From Candidatus Aalborgicola danicus (GTDB lineage: Bacteria; Pseudomonadota; Gammaproteobacteria; Burkholderiales; Burkholderiaceae_C), in NCBI GenBank assembly GCA_016703945.1, contig JADJBC010000045.1, positions 221,567 to 285,566 of the forward strand: a stretch of 64,000 nt of DNA, in the 5' to 3' direction. Every line of letters begins with the position of its first letter. Positions within the stretch are counted from its first letter, which is position 1. Positions 8,283 through 17,647 of the stretch are shown piece by piece. The notes below the pieces were generated by a model that ran no database searches, was not told where the DNA came from, and saw only the letters and a program-made list of their open reading frames with translations. The position numbers were made by a program, and so were the translations under genes.

Positions 8283-9212
8283 CTAAGGGCTATTTAGTGA
8301 CCGCGTCGTTTTCAAGGCCGTGCGCGCCGCATTGGACAAAGCCGCGGTCAGGCGGTCAATCACCACAGAGTCGAGGTTCCAGCAATGCCAGTACAGATTC
8401 ACCGGCAGCGTGGTGGCAGGTGACAAATTGACCAGTTCGCCATTGTTCAGAAGGTTTTCCACCTGGATTTGGGGCACCACGCAGGCGCCCCAACCCGCCA
8501 AAACGGCGCGCACCTGCCCCTCCGAACTCGGCACAAAACGCTGGCTCAGCGTGACCCGGCGTAAACCGCAAGCACGGCTTACAAAGTCGGTCTGCAAATC
8601 GTCTTTGCGATTGAATGCAATGAACGGAATCTGACGAAAATTGTGGGGTGTCAGCCCCTGCGGACAGTGGCTTGCGGCGTAAGCTGCGCTGACCACGGCG
8701 ACATATTGCATGGCACCCAGGGGCAAGACCTTGCAGCCCCGCAGGGCCTGCTTGAGGGTGGTCACACAGCCCAGTACCTGCCCTTCGCGCAGCCACTCAT
8801 GGGTGAAATCCTGGTCGTCGGTGATGATTTCCAGCGGCAAGCCTTCGCTGACCAGCGGCCCCAACGCCGGCAATGCCCAGGTAGCGATGCTATCGGCGTT
8901 GATAGCGATGGAGATGCGGTCCTCTTCGCGCATCGCACCGGCACCCGGTGTCAGATCTTGCAAATCGGTTTCAAGGTCGGCACGCAACAAGCGCATTTGC
9001 ATCGCATGTTTGATTAACAACCGTCCGGCTGATGTCGGTTTGACCGGGCGGCTGCGCACCAACAACACCGTTCCAACCTGTGCTTCCAGCGCGCGCAGGC
9101 GCTGCGAGACGGCCGATTGCGTGACGGACAACCGAACGGCGGCGCGCTCAAAGCCGCCTTCCTCCACAATGGCGGCCAGACACTCCAGGGCGTCGTTATC
9201 AAAGGTTCGCAT
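8283..9212 (-). CDS. LysR-family regulator, ArgP/LysG type
   Basis: A 309-residue regulator that resembles ArgP (IciA/LysG), the lysine/arginine-sensing LysR protein that controls basic amino acid export. The helix-turn-helix reads FERAAVRLSVTQSAVSQRLRALE, the ArgP hallmark, followed by VLLVRSRPVKPTSAG. ATG 9212 (MRTFDNDALECLAAI) was chosen over the longer frame from 9332 because it is the family start. The LysE-type exporter it would classically control is not next to it; the only lysE-like gene here lies at 30.7 kb. The divergent neighbour is a 56-residue basic peptide gene. Confidence 0.88.
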   Translation of the reverse strand: MRTFDNDALECLAAIVEEGGFERAAVRLSVTQSAVSQRLRALEAQVGTVLLVRSRPVKPTSAGRLLIKHAMQMRLLRADLETDLQDLTPGAGAMREEDRISIAINADSIATWALPALGPLVSEGLPLEIITDDQDFTHEWLREGQVLGCVTTLKQALRGCKVLPLGAMQYVAVVSAAYAASHCPQGLTPHNFRQIPFIAFNRKDDLQTDFVSRACGLRRVTLSQRFVPSSEGQVRAVLAGWGACVVPQIQVENLLNNGELVNLSPATTLPVNLYWHCWNLDSVVIDRLTAALSNAARTALKTTRSLNSP

Positions 9213-9474
9213 GCTGTTTTCGGTCAGAAGGGGCCACACGCGAGACTGCGCTGGTGACAGGTCCCATTTTATAAGTCTGTCTAATATTTTTCGCAAATGA
9301 TTGCGTCTGCCAAAACTGTGGTGCGAAGCCACACGGGATCGGCTCGTGGTTTTTGGACGGCTCCAGACTTTATGGCCTAATACTGCCTTCGCAAAAATCT
9401 AAATTTTGTGGGTCAGACCACTTTGCGAAGCCAATGTGCCCTGACCCCCTACCAATTTCACAGGAAAGCAAATC

Positions 9475-9645
9475 ATGGGCAATAAGATCGTTACCGAAGC
9501 AGACCGCAAAGCCACTCCCCGTCCCGCCACCCTGCCAGGCTTCACGCTGCCTACCGGTGGCCGCGGCCAAAAGGTCAGCCTGGAGCGCGGTGTCGCCACC
9601 CGTAGCAAAAAGAACCCCGGCAAGCGTTCCAAAAAGGGCGGCTAA
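9475..9645 (+). CDS. 56-residue basic peptide
   Basis: A short gene with ATG at 9475 and TAA at 9643-9645, preceded by CAGGAAAG. The product (MGNKIVTEADRKATPRPATL...) is soluble and Gly/Lys/Arg-rich, ending in the strongly basic KKNPGKRSKKGG. There is no membrane segment. The basic tail suggests nucleic-acid or ribosome contact, but this is a guess. I do not recognise the family. It is divergent from the ArgP-like gene and convergent with the next LysR gene. Confidence 0.55.
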   Translation: MGNKIVTEADRKATPRPATLPGFTLPTGGRGQKVSLERGVATRSKKNPGKRSKKGG

Positions 9646-9684
9646 AGCTAGACGCGGGTCTCAGCCCCAAGGAAGCTAGTTTCC

Positions 9685-10686
9685 CTAGCTGGGCTGACCG
9701 CCAAGCGGCTCAGAGCCCTTGGGGCGGCCCGGCGGGAAATTGCCCTCTTCCAAACTGGCGTTGTGGGCTTGTGTCAAGCAGTTCTGAAACGCCCGCGTAG
9801 CCCGCGCGGCCTCCGGTGAGCGTCGGGCAATTGCAAAGAACTGGCAGGTGTAGCGAAATACTGCCGCATTCACTGCCCGCATCAGCCCCGCACGCACAAA
9901 GCTCTGGGCGTAGTGATCGGGCAAAAATCCCAGAAACTGACCCGACAAAATCAGCGTGGCTATCGCCTCCTGATCGAAACCGGTCGCCTTGCGCGCCAGG
10001 CGCACCTGCTGGCTGAGCTCCATGTTCGGCGAGTGGTAGCCCAACCCGGCGAACGGGTAGGCGCGCAGACCTTCCCAATCCTGCGGCTGGGCCGTTGGTT
10101 CGGCATCAAACAGCGGATGTGCGGTGCCGCAGTACAGCAGCATGGTCTCGTCGAACAGCTCGGCGTATTCCAGCGCGTCCGAGCTGCGGTGGCCGGGGAT
10201 GATGCCGATCTGGTACTGCCCGTCCAGCACGCCGCGCTCAATCGCGGTCAGGGTGCCCACGTGCAGGTTCAGCGCCACATCGGGCGCCTGGCGGCTGAAC
10301 AGCGCAATGGCCTGCGCGATGTGTGAGGCCGGGTTGCTGGCGGTCTTGTCGAACATCGCCACGTGCAGCGCGCCGCCCATGCGCTGGTGGATCTCATCCA
10401 CGCCACTGCGAAAGGCGTCGGTCGCCGCCAGCAGCGCCGTGGTCTGCTCGTAGATCTTGTTGCCTTCCGGCGTCAGCGCAAAGCCCCCCCGGCCCCGGCG
10501 GCACAAGGTGAGGCCCAGTCGGGTTTCCAGGTCCTTGATGTGGCGGCTAACCGTGGAAGTTCCGATGTTGAGCTCCAGTTCCGCCGCCGCCATGCCGCCG
10601 CAATCCACCACCGCACGAAACACGCGCAGCAGCCGCAGATCCATATCGCTGATCTGGCCCAGAACGGCTTTCTTCTTAACTTGCAT
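9685..10686 (-). CDS. LysR-family regulator, divergent from beta-alanine aminotransferase
   Basis: A 333-residue LysR-type regulator, with helix-turn-helix near residues 17-75 (MDLRLLRVFRAVVDCGG, then NIGTSTVSRHIKDLETRLGL). The frame is open far upstream, but residues before MQVKKKAVLG (10686) are low-complexity antisense to the aminotransferase leader, so 10686 is used; M15 (10644) is also possible. It is divergent from the aminotransferase and mmsA genes, the usual arrangement for the beta-alanine regulator in Burkholderiales, so it probably controls them with beta-alanine or a related amine as effector. Confidence 0.88.
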   Translation of the reverse strand: MQVKKKAVLGQISDMDLRLLRVFRAVVDCGGMAAAELELNIGTSTVSRHIKDLETRLGLTLCRRGRGGFALTPEGNKIYEQTTALLAATDAFRSGVDEIHQRMGGALHVAMFDKTASNPASHIAQAIALFSRQAPDVALNLHVGTLTAIERGVLDGQYQIGIIPGHRSSDALEYAELFDETMLLYCGTAHPLFDAEPTAQPQDWEGLRAYPFAGLGYHSPNMELSQQVRLARKATGFDQEAIATLILSGQFLGFLPDHYAQSFVRAGLMRAVNAAVFRYTCQFFAIARRSPEAARATRAFQNCLTQAHNASLEEGNFPPGRPKGSEPLGGQPS

Positions 10687-10799
10687 AAATTGACAACTAA
10701 ATAGTGATATTTGTGACTTTATGAGAGTAACAGAGCCGCCCACAATGCGCCATTCCCCACCGGGGCCCAAGCGCATCGACACCGACCAGGAGGCAGACC

Positions 10800-12182
10800 A
10801 TGAAACCCCACGACAACGCCAGCCCCACCACCGCCGTGACCAGCACCAGCCCCTTCCCCGGTGACGCCGCATGGATGGAGGCGCACTGGATGCCCTTCTC
10901 GGCCAACCGCAACTTCAAGGCTGCCGGCGCACAAGCCGGGCGCATGCTGGTCAGCGCCCAGGGCGCCTATTACACCGACAGCCACGGCAAAAAGGTGTTC
11001 GACGGCCTGTCCGGTCTGTGGTGCTGTGGTCTGGGCCATGGTCGTTCGGAGATCACTGAAGCGGTGAGCCGCCAGATCGGCACCATGGACTATTCGCCCG
11101 CCTTCCAGTACGGCCACCCGTTGTCGTTCGAATTGGCCAACAAGATCACCGAACTCATGCCCGCCGGGCTGGACCATGTGTTCTTCACCGGCTCGGGCTC
11201 CGAGTCCGCCGACACCGCGCTGAAGATGGCGCGTGCCTACTGGCGTGCCAAGGGCCAAGGCACGAAAACGCGGCTGATCGGACGTGAAAAGGGCTACCAC
11301 GGCGTGAACTTTGGCGGCATCTCGGTCGGCGGCATTGTCGGCAACCGCAAGACCTTTGGCCAGGGCATTGAGGCCGACCACCTGCCCCACACCCAGCCTG
11401 CCATGGGGTCGTTTTATAAGGGCATGCCACCGACCGGTGCCGAACTGGCCGACGAACTGTTGAAGCTGATTGCGCTGCACGACGCGTCCAACATCGCCGC
11501 CGTCATCGTCGAGCCCATGTCGGGTTCCGCCGGCGTCGTGATTCCACCGGTGGGCTATTTGCAGCGCCTGCGCGAGATCTGCACCGCCAACAACATCCTG
11601 CTGATTTTTGATGAGGTCATCACCGGCTTTGGCCGCATGGGCGCCTACACCGGCGCGGCCGCCTTTGGCGTGACGCCCGACATCCTGAACATCGCCAAGC
11701 AGGTCACCAACGGTGCCCAGCCGCTGGGCGCGGTGGTCGCCAAAAAGGACATCTACGACACCTTCATGGCCCAGGGCGGCCCGGACTACATGCTGGAGTT
11801 TGCCCACGGCTACACCTACTCCGCCCACCCGGTGGCCTGCGCCGCCGGCATTGCCGCGCTGGATGTGCTGGTCAAGGAAAACATGGTCGAGCGCGTGGCC
11901 GCGCTGGCACCGCATTTCGAGCAGGCCGTGCACAGCCTCAAAGGCGCCAAGCACGTCGCCGACATCCGCAACTACGGCCTGGCCGCCGGCTTCACGATCG
12001 CAAGCGCACCCGGCGAGCCGGCCAAGCGGCCGTATGAGATCGCGATGAAATGCCTGGAAAAAGGCTTCTACGTGCGCTATGGTGGAGACACGATCCAGCT
12101 AGCACCACCCTTTATCGCCACCGCAGCCGAGATCGACAGCCTGATCAACGCCCTGGGCGAATCGCTGAACGCCACCGCCTGA
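10800..12182 (+). CDS. bauA: beta-alanine--pyruvate aminotransferase (omega-aminotransferase)
   Basis: A 460-residue class III PLP aminotransferase that moves the amino group of beta-alanine to pyruvate, giving malonate semialdehyde and alanine. The PLP lysine is K300 in NIAKQVTNGAQPLGAV, and the cofactor pocket motifs FTGSGSESADTALKMAR and IFDEVITGFGR are present. MEAHWMPFSANRNF near the N-terminus is typical of the omega-APT/BauA group. A Shine-Dalgarno (CCAGGAGG) precedes the ATG. It is followed by mmsA after 86 bases holding one copy of the short intergenic repeat, and the divergent LysR gene is the likely regulator. It takes over the beta-alanine made by the pyrimidine operon at 21.7-27.6 kb. 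Confidence 0.93.
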   Translation: MKPHDNASPTTAVTSTSPFPGDAAWMEAHWMPFSANRNFKAAGAQAGRMLVSAQGAYYTDSHGKKVFDGLSGLWCCGLGHGRSEITEAVSRQIGTMDYSPAFQYGHPLSFELANKITELMPAGLDHVFFTGSGSESADTALKMARAYWRAKGQGTKTRLIGREKGYHGVNFGGISVGGIVGNRKTFGQGIEADHLPHTQPAMGSFYKGMPPTGAELADELLKLIALHDASNIAAVIVEPMSGSAGVVIPPVGYLQRLREICTANNILLIFDEVITGFGRMGAYTGAAAFGVTPDILNIAKQVTNGAQPLGAVVAKKDIYDTFMAQGGPDYMLEFAHGYTYSAHPVACAAGIAALDVLVKENMVERVAALAPHFEQAVHSLKGAKHVADIRNYGLAAGFTIASAPGEPAKRPYEIAMKCLEKGFYVRYGGDTIQLAPPFIATAAEIDSLINALGESLNATA

Positions 12183-12185
12183 CAC

Positions 12186-12240
12186 AATATGCTCTTGTTT
12201 TGATAGCTGTTTGCGCAGTATCCACGAGGGCTAGCAGCCA
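12186..12240 (-). repeat. short intergenic repeat, copy 1
   Basis: Read on the minus strand: TGGCTGCTAGCCCTCGTGGA, then GCGCAAACAGCTATCAAAAC. This matches the other copies (24526, 29571, 40073, 47341, 60256) in the core AGCCCTCGT and in the later GC(G)CAA-AGCTATCAA part. It lies between the aminotransferase and mmsA genes. Confidence 0.75.
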
Positions 12241-12268
12241 TTTTCATCCATAGTCATCCAGGAAAACC

Positions 12269-13775
12269 ATGTCCCAACTCCCCACCATCGGCCACCTGAT
12301 CGGCGGCCAGATCGTCACCACCGGCACACGCGCCCAGGACGTGTTCAACCCCGCCACTGGCCGCGCCGAGAAGCGCGTGCTGCTGGCCAGCAAGGCCACG
12401 GTTGAAGAAGCCATTGCCAACGCCCAGGCCGCCTTCCCCGCCTGGCGCAACACACCACCGCTCAAGCGCGCCCGCGTCATGGGCAATCTGAAGGTCCTGC
12501 TGGAACAGCACGCCGAAGAAATCTGCGCACTGATCACCGCCGAGCACGGCAAGGTGCTCTCCGACGCCCTGGGCGAGCTGCAACGCGGCATCGAGAACGT
12601 GGAATACGCCAGCTACGCGCCCGAACTGCTCAAGGGCGAGCACAGCAAGAACGTCGGCCCTGCCATCGACTCGTGGAGCGAATTCCAGCCGCTGGGCGTG
12701 ACCGCCGGCATCACCCCGTTCAATTTCCCGGCCATGGTGCCGCTGTGGATGTGGCCCATGGCCGTGGCCTGCGGCAACACCTTCATCCTTAAACCTTCTG
12801 AGCGCGACCCAAGCAGCACCCTGCGCATTGCCGAGCTGGCCCTGGAAGCCGGCCTGCCACCCGGCGTGCTGAATGTGGTCAACGGCGACAAGGAAGCTGT
12901 GGACACGCTGCTGACCGACCCGCGTATCAAGGCGGTGAGTTTCGTAGGCTCCACCCCCATTGCCGAATACATCTACACCTCCGGTTGTGCCCACGGCAAG
13001 CGGGTGCAGGCCTTGGGCGGTGCCAAGAACCACGCCGTGGTCATGCCCGACGCGGACATAGCCAATGCCGTGAGCGCACTCATGGGCGCGGCTTACGGCT
13101 CCTGCGGCGAACGCTGCATGGCCATCCCGCTGGTGGTGGCCGTGGGCGATGCCACGGCCGACGCCGTGATTGCCGGTCTGAAGACCGAGATCGCCAAGAT
13201 GAAGGTCGGCCCCGGCACTGCGCTGGGTATGGACATGGGCCCCCTGGTGACCAAGCCGCACTTTGAGAAAGGTCAAGGGTTATGTGGACCAGGGCGTGAA
13301 GGAAGGCGCCACACTGGTGGTGGACGGCCGTGGCCTGACCATCGCCGGCCATGAGGACGGCTACTACCTCGGCCCCTGCCTGTTCGACAACGTCAAGCCC
13401 GGCATGGTGATCTACCAGGAAGAAATCTTCGGCCCGGTGCTGGGCGTAGTGCGCGTCAAGACCCTGCAAGAAGCCATGGACCTGATCGACGCCCACGAAT
13501 ACGGCAACGGCACCTGCATCTTCACCCGCGACGGCGAGGCCGCCCGCTACTTCACCGACAACATCCTGGTCGGCATGGTGGGCGTCAACGTGCCGCTGCC
13601 CGTGCCGGTGGCCTACCACTCGTTTGGCGGCTGGAAGCGCAGTTTGTTTGGCGACCTTCATGCTTACGGACCCGATGCCGTGCGCTTCTATACCAAGCGC
13701 AAGACGATCACGCAGCGCTGGCCGAGCGCGGGCGTGCGTGAGGGGGCAGTGTTCAGCTTTCCGAGCAGCAAATAG
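12269..13775 (+). pseudogene. mmsA: methylmalonate/malonate-semialdehyde dehydrogenase (CoA-acylating), frameshifted
   Basis: The two halves together give a normal enzyme of about 501 residues: NAD-dependent, converting malonate semialdehyde plus CoA to acetyl-CoA. The first frame (12269 onward) has the catalytic cysteine C283 in GSCGERCMAI and runs to GPLVTKPHFEK. There the sequence GAGAAAGGTC carries one base too many at 13271-13272. The family sequence VKGYVDQGVKEGATLVV continues in the +1 frame from 13272 and ends at 13775. Both halves are well conserved, so either a base-call error or a recent mutation. If real, the last step of beta-alanine breakdown is lost. It follows bauA in one operon, and AGGAAAA precedes the ATG. 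Confidence 0.9.
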
Positions 13776-13927
13776 CCACAACGATCACATCTTTGATACG
13801 AGGGGCCAATTGAAGCTGTGCCAAAGAGGCACTTTGTCTGTCTGGTGCACCACCAAGCAAGTTGCTTTTTTCGACCATCAACGGCAAGATGCGAGCGTCC
13901 TTGGGTCCGTCCCTTTGAAAGCCTGCC

Positions 13928-14419
13928 TTGCCACATCCAAACTCAAACCCCAATCCCCCTGATCTGACCGGTCTGATTGCCGCGGTGACGCGCAGCACGG
14001 AAGCAGCCGGCCTTAAACAGTTCCTGGACCCCGCCCGCTGGAAGGTATTGGTGGACTATGTACGCCCGGCCCAGCACCAGCGCGGAGAGCTGCTCATTTC
14101 GCAAGGCGACCACGACCGAAAGTTGTATTTTGTGGAGTCTGGCGACCTCAAAGTGGATATGCACAGCGACAAAGGCATTGTTCACCTAGCCGTCCTGGGA
14201 CCGGGCACGGTGGTGGGGGAAGGCAGTTTTTTTTCCCGTGCGGTGCGCATCGCAACCGTATCGGCTTACAGCGATTGCAAGGTCTGGACGCTCACCCCGG
14301 CCGACTTTGACGACCTGTCGCGCCACCACCCGCAGGTTGCATTGGCCTTGGCCATGGCCTTGGGTGCCGTCCTGGCGAACCGGATGCTGGACTTGAGCAA
14401 ACGTTCAGCCGTGACCTGA
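13928..14419 (+). CDS. cyclic-nucleotide-binding domain protein
   Basis: A protein of 163 residues from a TTG at 13928 (no better ATG upstream in frame, so the start is uncertain). It is a single cNMP-binding fold: LLISQGDHDRKLYFVESGDLKV is the early beta-barrel and GEGSFFSRAVRIATVSA is the phosphate-binding cassette. No DNA-binding domain follows, so it looks like a small sensor rather than a Crp-type regulator. Its last 15 bases overlap the 3' end of a convergent adenylate cyclase gene, which suggests a link through cAMP. It lies downstream of mmsA after 152 bases without other features. Confidence 0.82.
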   Translation: MPHPNSNPNPPDLTGLIAAVTRSTEAAGLKQFLDPARWKVLVDYVRPAQHQRGELLISQGDHDRKLYFVESGDLKVDMHSDKGIVHLAVLGPGTVVGEGSFFSRAVRIATVSAYSDCKVWTLTPADFDDLSRHHPQVALALAMALGAVLANRMLDLSKRSAVT

Positions 14420-15610
14420 GGGTGCCAGCACCACGGCACGCAGTGGTTCACGTTTTCCTTTGGCGACAATGTCCCGCGACTTGACAACCGGCAGGCCTGC
14501 TGCCGCGCAGATCGCGACCGACGCCAGCAGCTCGCCGGGCGCTGCGGCATCACACAACCTCTGAGCGGTGTTCACAGTATCTCCGATGAAGTCATAAGCT
14601 TTGGCGTTGTGACCGCCCAGCACACCTTCCACAACCTGACCCACATGCACGCCGGCGCCGGCCGCCAAACCCTGTTCAGCCAACAGGTGGTGGGTGGACG
14701 CCAGCATTCGCCTCGCCGCCGTTAGTGCGCTCGCCGCGTCCGCGAACACGACCATCACTTCGTCTGCGGTGTATTTGAGTTTGATGGGTGTGGCGTCACC
14801 CAGGGCGGTTTCCGCTGCGGCGTAAAAATCGTTGAGCATGCCCACCACCGCCTCTGGTGTCTTTTGCTCGCTCCAGGCTGTGAAGCCCCGGATGTCCATG
14901 AACACAACTGCCCGGTTGACCCTCTTGAGCGACAAGACCTCGGCATCGTTGATGGCGCGACTCAAAATGCCGCTACCCAGAGACCACTCGGAATACTGGC
15001 GCAACTGCGCGGTGAGCGCCTGAACTTTCTCCCAGGAGCGCCGCAAACTGACCTCCGCGAAACCCAACAGCAGACCGAGCAAAAGCAGCACGATGGCCAG
15101 AAAACTGTGGGCACGGTCACCAAAAAAACCTTCCCATGACAGGCCAATGCCCTTGCTGCGGGCTTCGAACAGGGCGTAAAGCACCAAGGGTATGGCTGAC
15201 CGCACCACACTCTCCAGCGACACCAGCACCGTATCCCATGCCGGACGGTGCGCCTGCAGCGTCTGCAACACGCCAAAACCAACGGCAAATCCCCAGTAAG
15301 CCTGGTGGTGCCACTGCAAAAAGAAGTCACCCCCTTCAAAAAACACCTCGGTCAGCGAATAGAAGGCAGGCCCGATCAGGTTGGACAGCATGGGCCATGC
15401 CCGGTTTTTTTCATGCAGCCACTCGCTGCTGGCGGCCTGGACCAAACCCCCGGCCACCAACAGATAGGGGTCAATGCGAAAGAAATAACCTGGCCGTGCC
15501 AACAGCGCTTCGAGAATCAGTAGAACCAGTGGCACGTGGCCGCTGTGGGTCAACAGGTTGCGCACAGCCCGCGCCACAAAAGGCTGCGATGGAAGTCTGC
15601 CGGAGGTCAT
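14405..15610 (-). CDS. membrane-anchored class III adenylate cyclase
   Basis: A 401-residue protein. About 200 N-terminal residues hold several hydrophobic segments (HVPLVLLILEALL, FLAIVLLLLGLLLGFAEV), then a class III cyclase domain. Metal-binding aspartates sit in VFMDIRGFTAWSE and in KYTADEVMVVF. The purine-specifying pair is Lys (IKLKYTAD) and Asp (YDFIGDTVN), which points to ATP as substrate. VNTAQRL supplies the conserved Asn and Arg. It should make cAMP at the inner membrane. The 3' end overlaps the cyclic-nucleotide-binding gene by 15 bases, tail to tail. Divergent from uup with 47 bases between starts. Confidence 0.88.
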   Translation of the reverse strand: MTSGRLPSQPFVARAVRNLLTHSGHVPLVLLILEALLARPGYFFRIDPYLLVAGGLVQAASSEWLHEKNRAWPMLSNLIGPAFYSLTEVFFEGGDFFLQWHHQAYWGFAVGFGVLQTLQAHRPAWDTVLVSLESVVRSAIPLVLYALFEARSKGIGLSWEGFFGDRAHSFLAIVLLLLGLLLGFAEVSLRRSWEKVQALTAQLRQYSEWSLGSGILSRAINDAEVLSLKRVNRAVVFMDIRGFTAWSEQKTPEAVVGMLNDFYAAAETALGDATPIKLKYTADEVMVVFADAASALTAARRMLASTHHLLAEQGLAAGAGVHVGQVVEGVLGGHNAKAYDFIGDTVNTAQRLCDAAAPGELLASVAICAAAGLPVVKSRDIVAKGKREPLRAVVLAPSGHG

Positions 15611-15657
15611 GCCCTAAGTATGACTGCGAATGCCGGGCAGGGGATAATCGCTCCCTC

Positions 15658-17622
15658 ATGGCACTTATTACCTTACTTGACGCCCAGCTGGCATTCGGGC
15701 ATGTCCCGCTTCTCGATCACGCTGATTTTTCCCTTGAAACCGCGGAGCGCGTGGGCCTGATTGGCCGCAACGGCGCTGGCAAATCCTCCATGCTCAAAAT
15801 TCTGGGCGGTATGGAGCGCCCCGATGACGGCACGCTGCAGGTGCAGAGTGGCACCCGCATCGCGTATGTGGCCCAAGAGCCGATTCTGGATGCGGACGCT
15901 ACTGTTTTTGTCGCTGTCCGTGCAGGCTTGGAGCGGGTGATCGGCCTGATTGAAGAGTACTGCCTGGGCCATGGCGACCTGGACGCGATGCAAAGCGAGA
16001 TCGAAACGCTGGACGGCTGGAACTGGGAACAACGCGTGGGCGAGACCCTGCACCGTCTGCACCTGAATCCGGACGCGATCGTCAACACCCTGTCGGGCGG
16101 TACCAAAAAGCGCGTGGCCTTGGCCCAGGCGCTGGTGGCGCAGCCCGATGTGCTGCTGCTGGACGAGCCGACCAACCACCTGGATCTGGACAGCATCGAA
16201 TGGCTGGAAGGCCTGCTGGTCGATTTCAAGGGCTCCATCATTACCGTCACCCACGACCGCTCATTTCTGGACAACGTGGCCACGCGCATCGTCGAGCTGG
16301 ACCGCGGCAAGCTGCTGAGCTACCCCGGTAATTTTGCCGCTTACCTGCTGCAAAAGGAAGAACAACTGGCGCAGGAGGCGGTCGTCAATGCCAAAGCCGA
16401 CAAACTGCTGGCGCAAGAAGAGGTGTGGATACGCAAGGGTGTGGAAGCCCGCCGCACCCGCGCCACCGCGCGCATCGTGCGCCTGGACGAGTTGCGCAGC
16501 AAACGCGAAGCGCGCCGCGATGTGGTGGGGAGCGTCAATATGGATGTCAACACCGGCGACAAGAGCGGCAAGTTGGTGGCTGAACTCACCCACGTCAGCA
16601 AGACCTTTGGCGACCGCAAAATTGTGGACGACTTCACCGCGACGATTTTGCGTGGTGACAAGATTGGCTTGCTAGGCCCGAACGGCGCGGGCAAAACCAC
16701 GCTGCTCAAACTGATCCTGGGCGACTACCAGCCCGATCCGGCCCCCGCCAACTCTCCCAGGCCCGAGCCCGGCCACAGCCCCTGGGGCACGGTGCGCCAG
16801 GGTGCCAACATCACCGTGGCCTACTTCGACCAGATGCGCAATGCGCTGGACCTGGATTCCACGCTGGAAGACTTCATCAGCCCCGGCAGCGAGTGGATCG
16901 AGATTGGCAACCAGAAGAAGCACCGCAAGAGTTACCTGGGCGACTTTTTGTTCTCTCCGGCGCGTGCCACCTCACCGGTACGGTCGCTGAGCGGTGGTGA
17001 ACGCAACCGCTTGCTGCTGGCGCGCCTGTTTGCCCGCCCCGCCAATGTGCTGGTGCTGGACGAACCCACCAACGACCTGGACATCGACACGCTGGAACTG
17101 CTGGAAGACCTGCTGCAAAACTACGACGGCACCGTGTTCCTGGTCAGCCATGACCGGACCTTTCTGGACAACGTCGTCACCAGCACCATTGCCTTTGAAG
17201 GCGACGCCAAGTGGCGCGAGTACGAAGGTGGCGTGAGCGACTGGCTGATCCAGACCAAGCGCGCCAATGCGATCAACGCAGCGCTGGGCAAAACTACGGC
17301 CAAGCCTTTTAACTACGAGCGTGAGCAGCTACAAAAACAGGAGCAGGCCACGGCCCAGGTCAGCGCACAGACTCCGGTGGCACCACCACCCAGCAAGACC
17401 AAAAAGCTCAGTTTCAAGGAGCAGCGCGAGCTGGATGCTTTGCCGGACCTGATTGCCGCACTCGAAGCCGAGCAAAAGGAAGTCTCCGAGGCCTTGGCCG
17501 ACGGCAGCCTTTACGCCGTCGACAACGTGCGGGCCATGCGGTTGGCCACCCGCAATGCGCAGATCGACGACGAACTGATGGCTGCACTGGAGCGCTGGGA
17601 AGTGTTGGGCCGCCCGGCATGA
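15658..17622 (+). CDS. uup: ABC-F family ATPase Uup
   Basis: A 654-residue soluble protein with two ABC ATPase domains and no membrane segments. Walker A motifs are GRNGAGKS near residue 36 and GPNGAGKT near 339; signature motifs are LSGGTKKRVALA and LSGGERNRLLLA; both Walker B motifs read LDEPTN. The C-terminal charged coiled coil (KKLSFKEQRELDALP, then ALEAEQKEVSEAL) is typical of Uup, which acts on ribosomes or branched DNA. The frame is open from 15136, but ATG 15658 (MALITLLDAQLAFG) is the family start. An insert in domain 2 (PAPANSPRPEPGHSPWGT) is characteristic of beta-proteobacterial forms. Confidence 0.93.
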   Translation: MALITLLDAQLAFGHVPLLDHADFSLETAERVGLIGRNGAGKSSMLKILGGMERPDDGTLQVQSGTRIAYVAQEPILDADATVFVAVRAGLERVIGLIEEYCLGHGDLDAMQSEIETLDGWNWEQRVGETLHRLHLNPDAIVNTLSGGTKKRVALAQALVAQPDVLLLDEPTNHLDLDSIEWLEGLLVDFKGSIITVTHDRSFLDNVATRIVELDRGKLLSYPGNFAAYLLQKEEQLAQEAVVNAKADKLLAQEEVWIRKGVEARRTRATARIVRLDELRSKREARRDVVGSVNMDVNTGDKSGKLVAELTHVSKTFGDRKIVDDFTATILRGDKIGLLGPNGAGKTTLLKLILGDYQPDPAPANSPRPEPGHSPWGTVRQGANITVAYFDQMRNALDLDSTLEDFISPGSEWIEIGNQKKHRKSYLGDFLFSPARATSPVRSLSGGERNRLLLARLFARPANVLVLDEPTNDLDIDTLELLEDLLQNYDGTVFLVSHDRTFLDNVVTSTIAFEGDAKWREYEGGVSDWLIQTKRANAINAALGKTTAKPFNYEREQLQKQEQATAQVSAQTPVAPPPSKTKKLSFKEQRELDALPDLIAALEAEQKEVSEALADGSLYAVDNVRAMRLATRNAQIDDELMAALERWEVLGRPA

Positions 17623-17647
17623 TCAGCGCGTGTGGGAAGGCCTGGCC

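Noticed and set aside
12254..13276. A 340-codon frame antisense to mmsA
   Set aside because: Shadow frame opposite a conserved gene; no ribosome-binding site and no recognisable motif.
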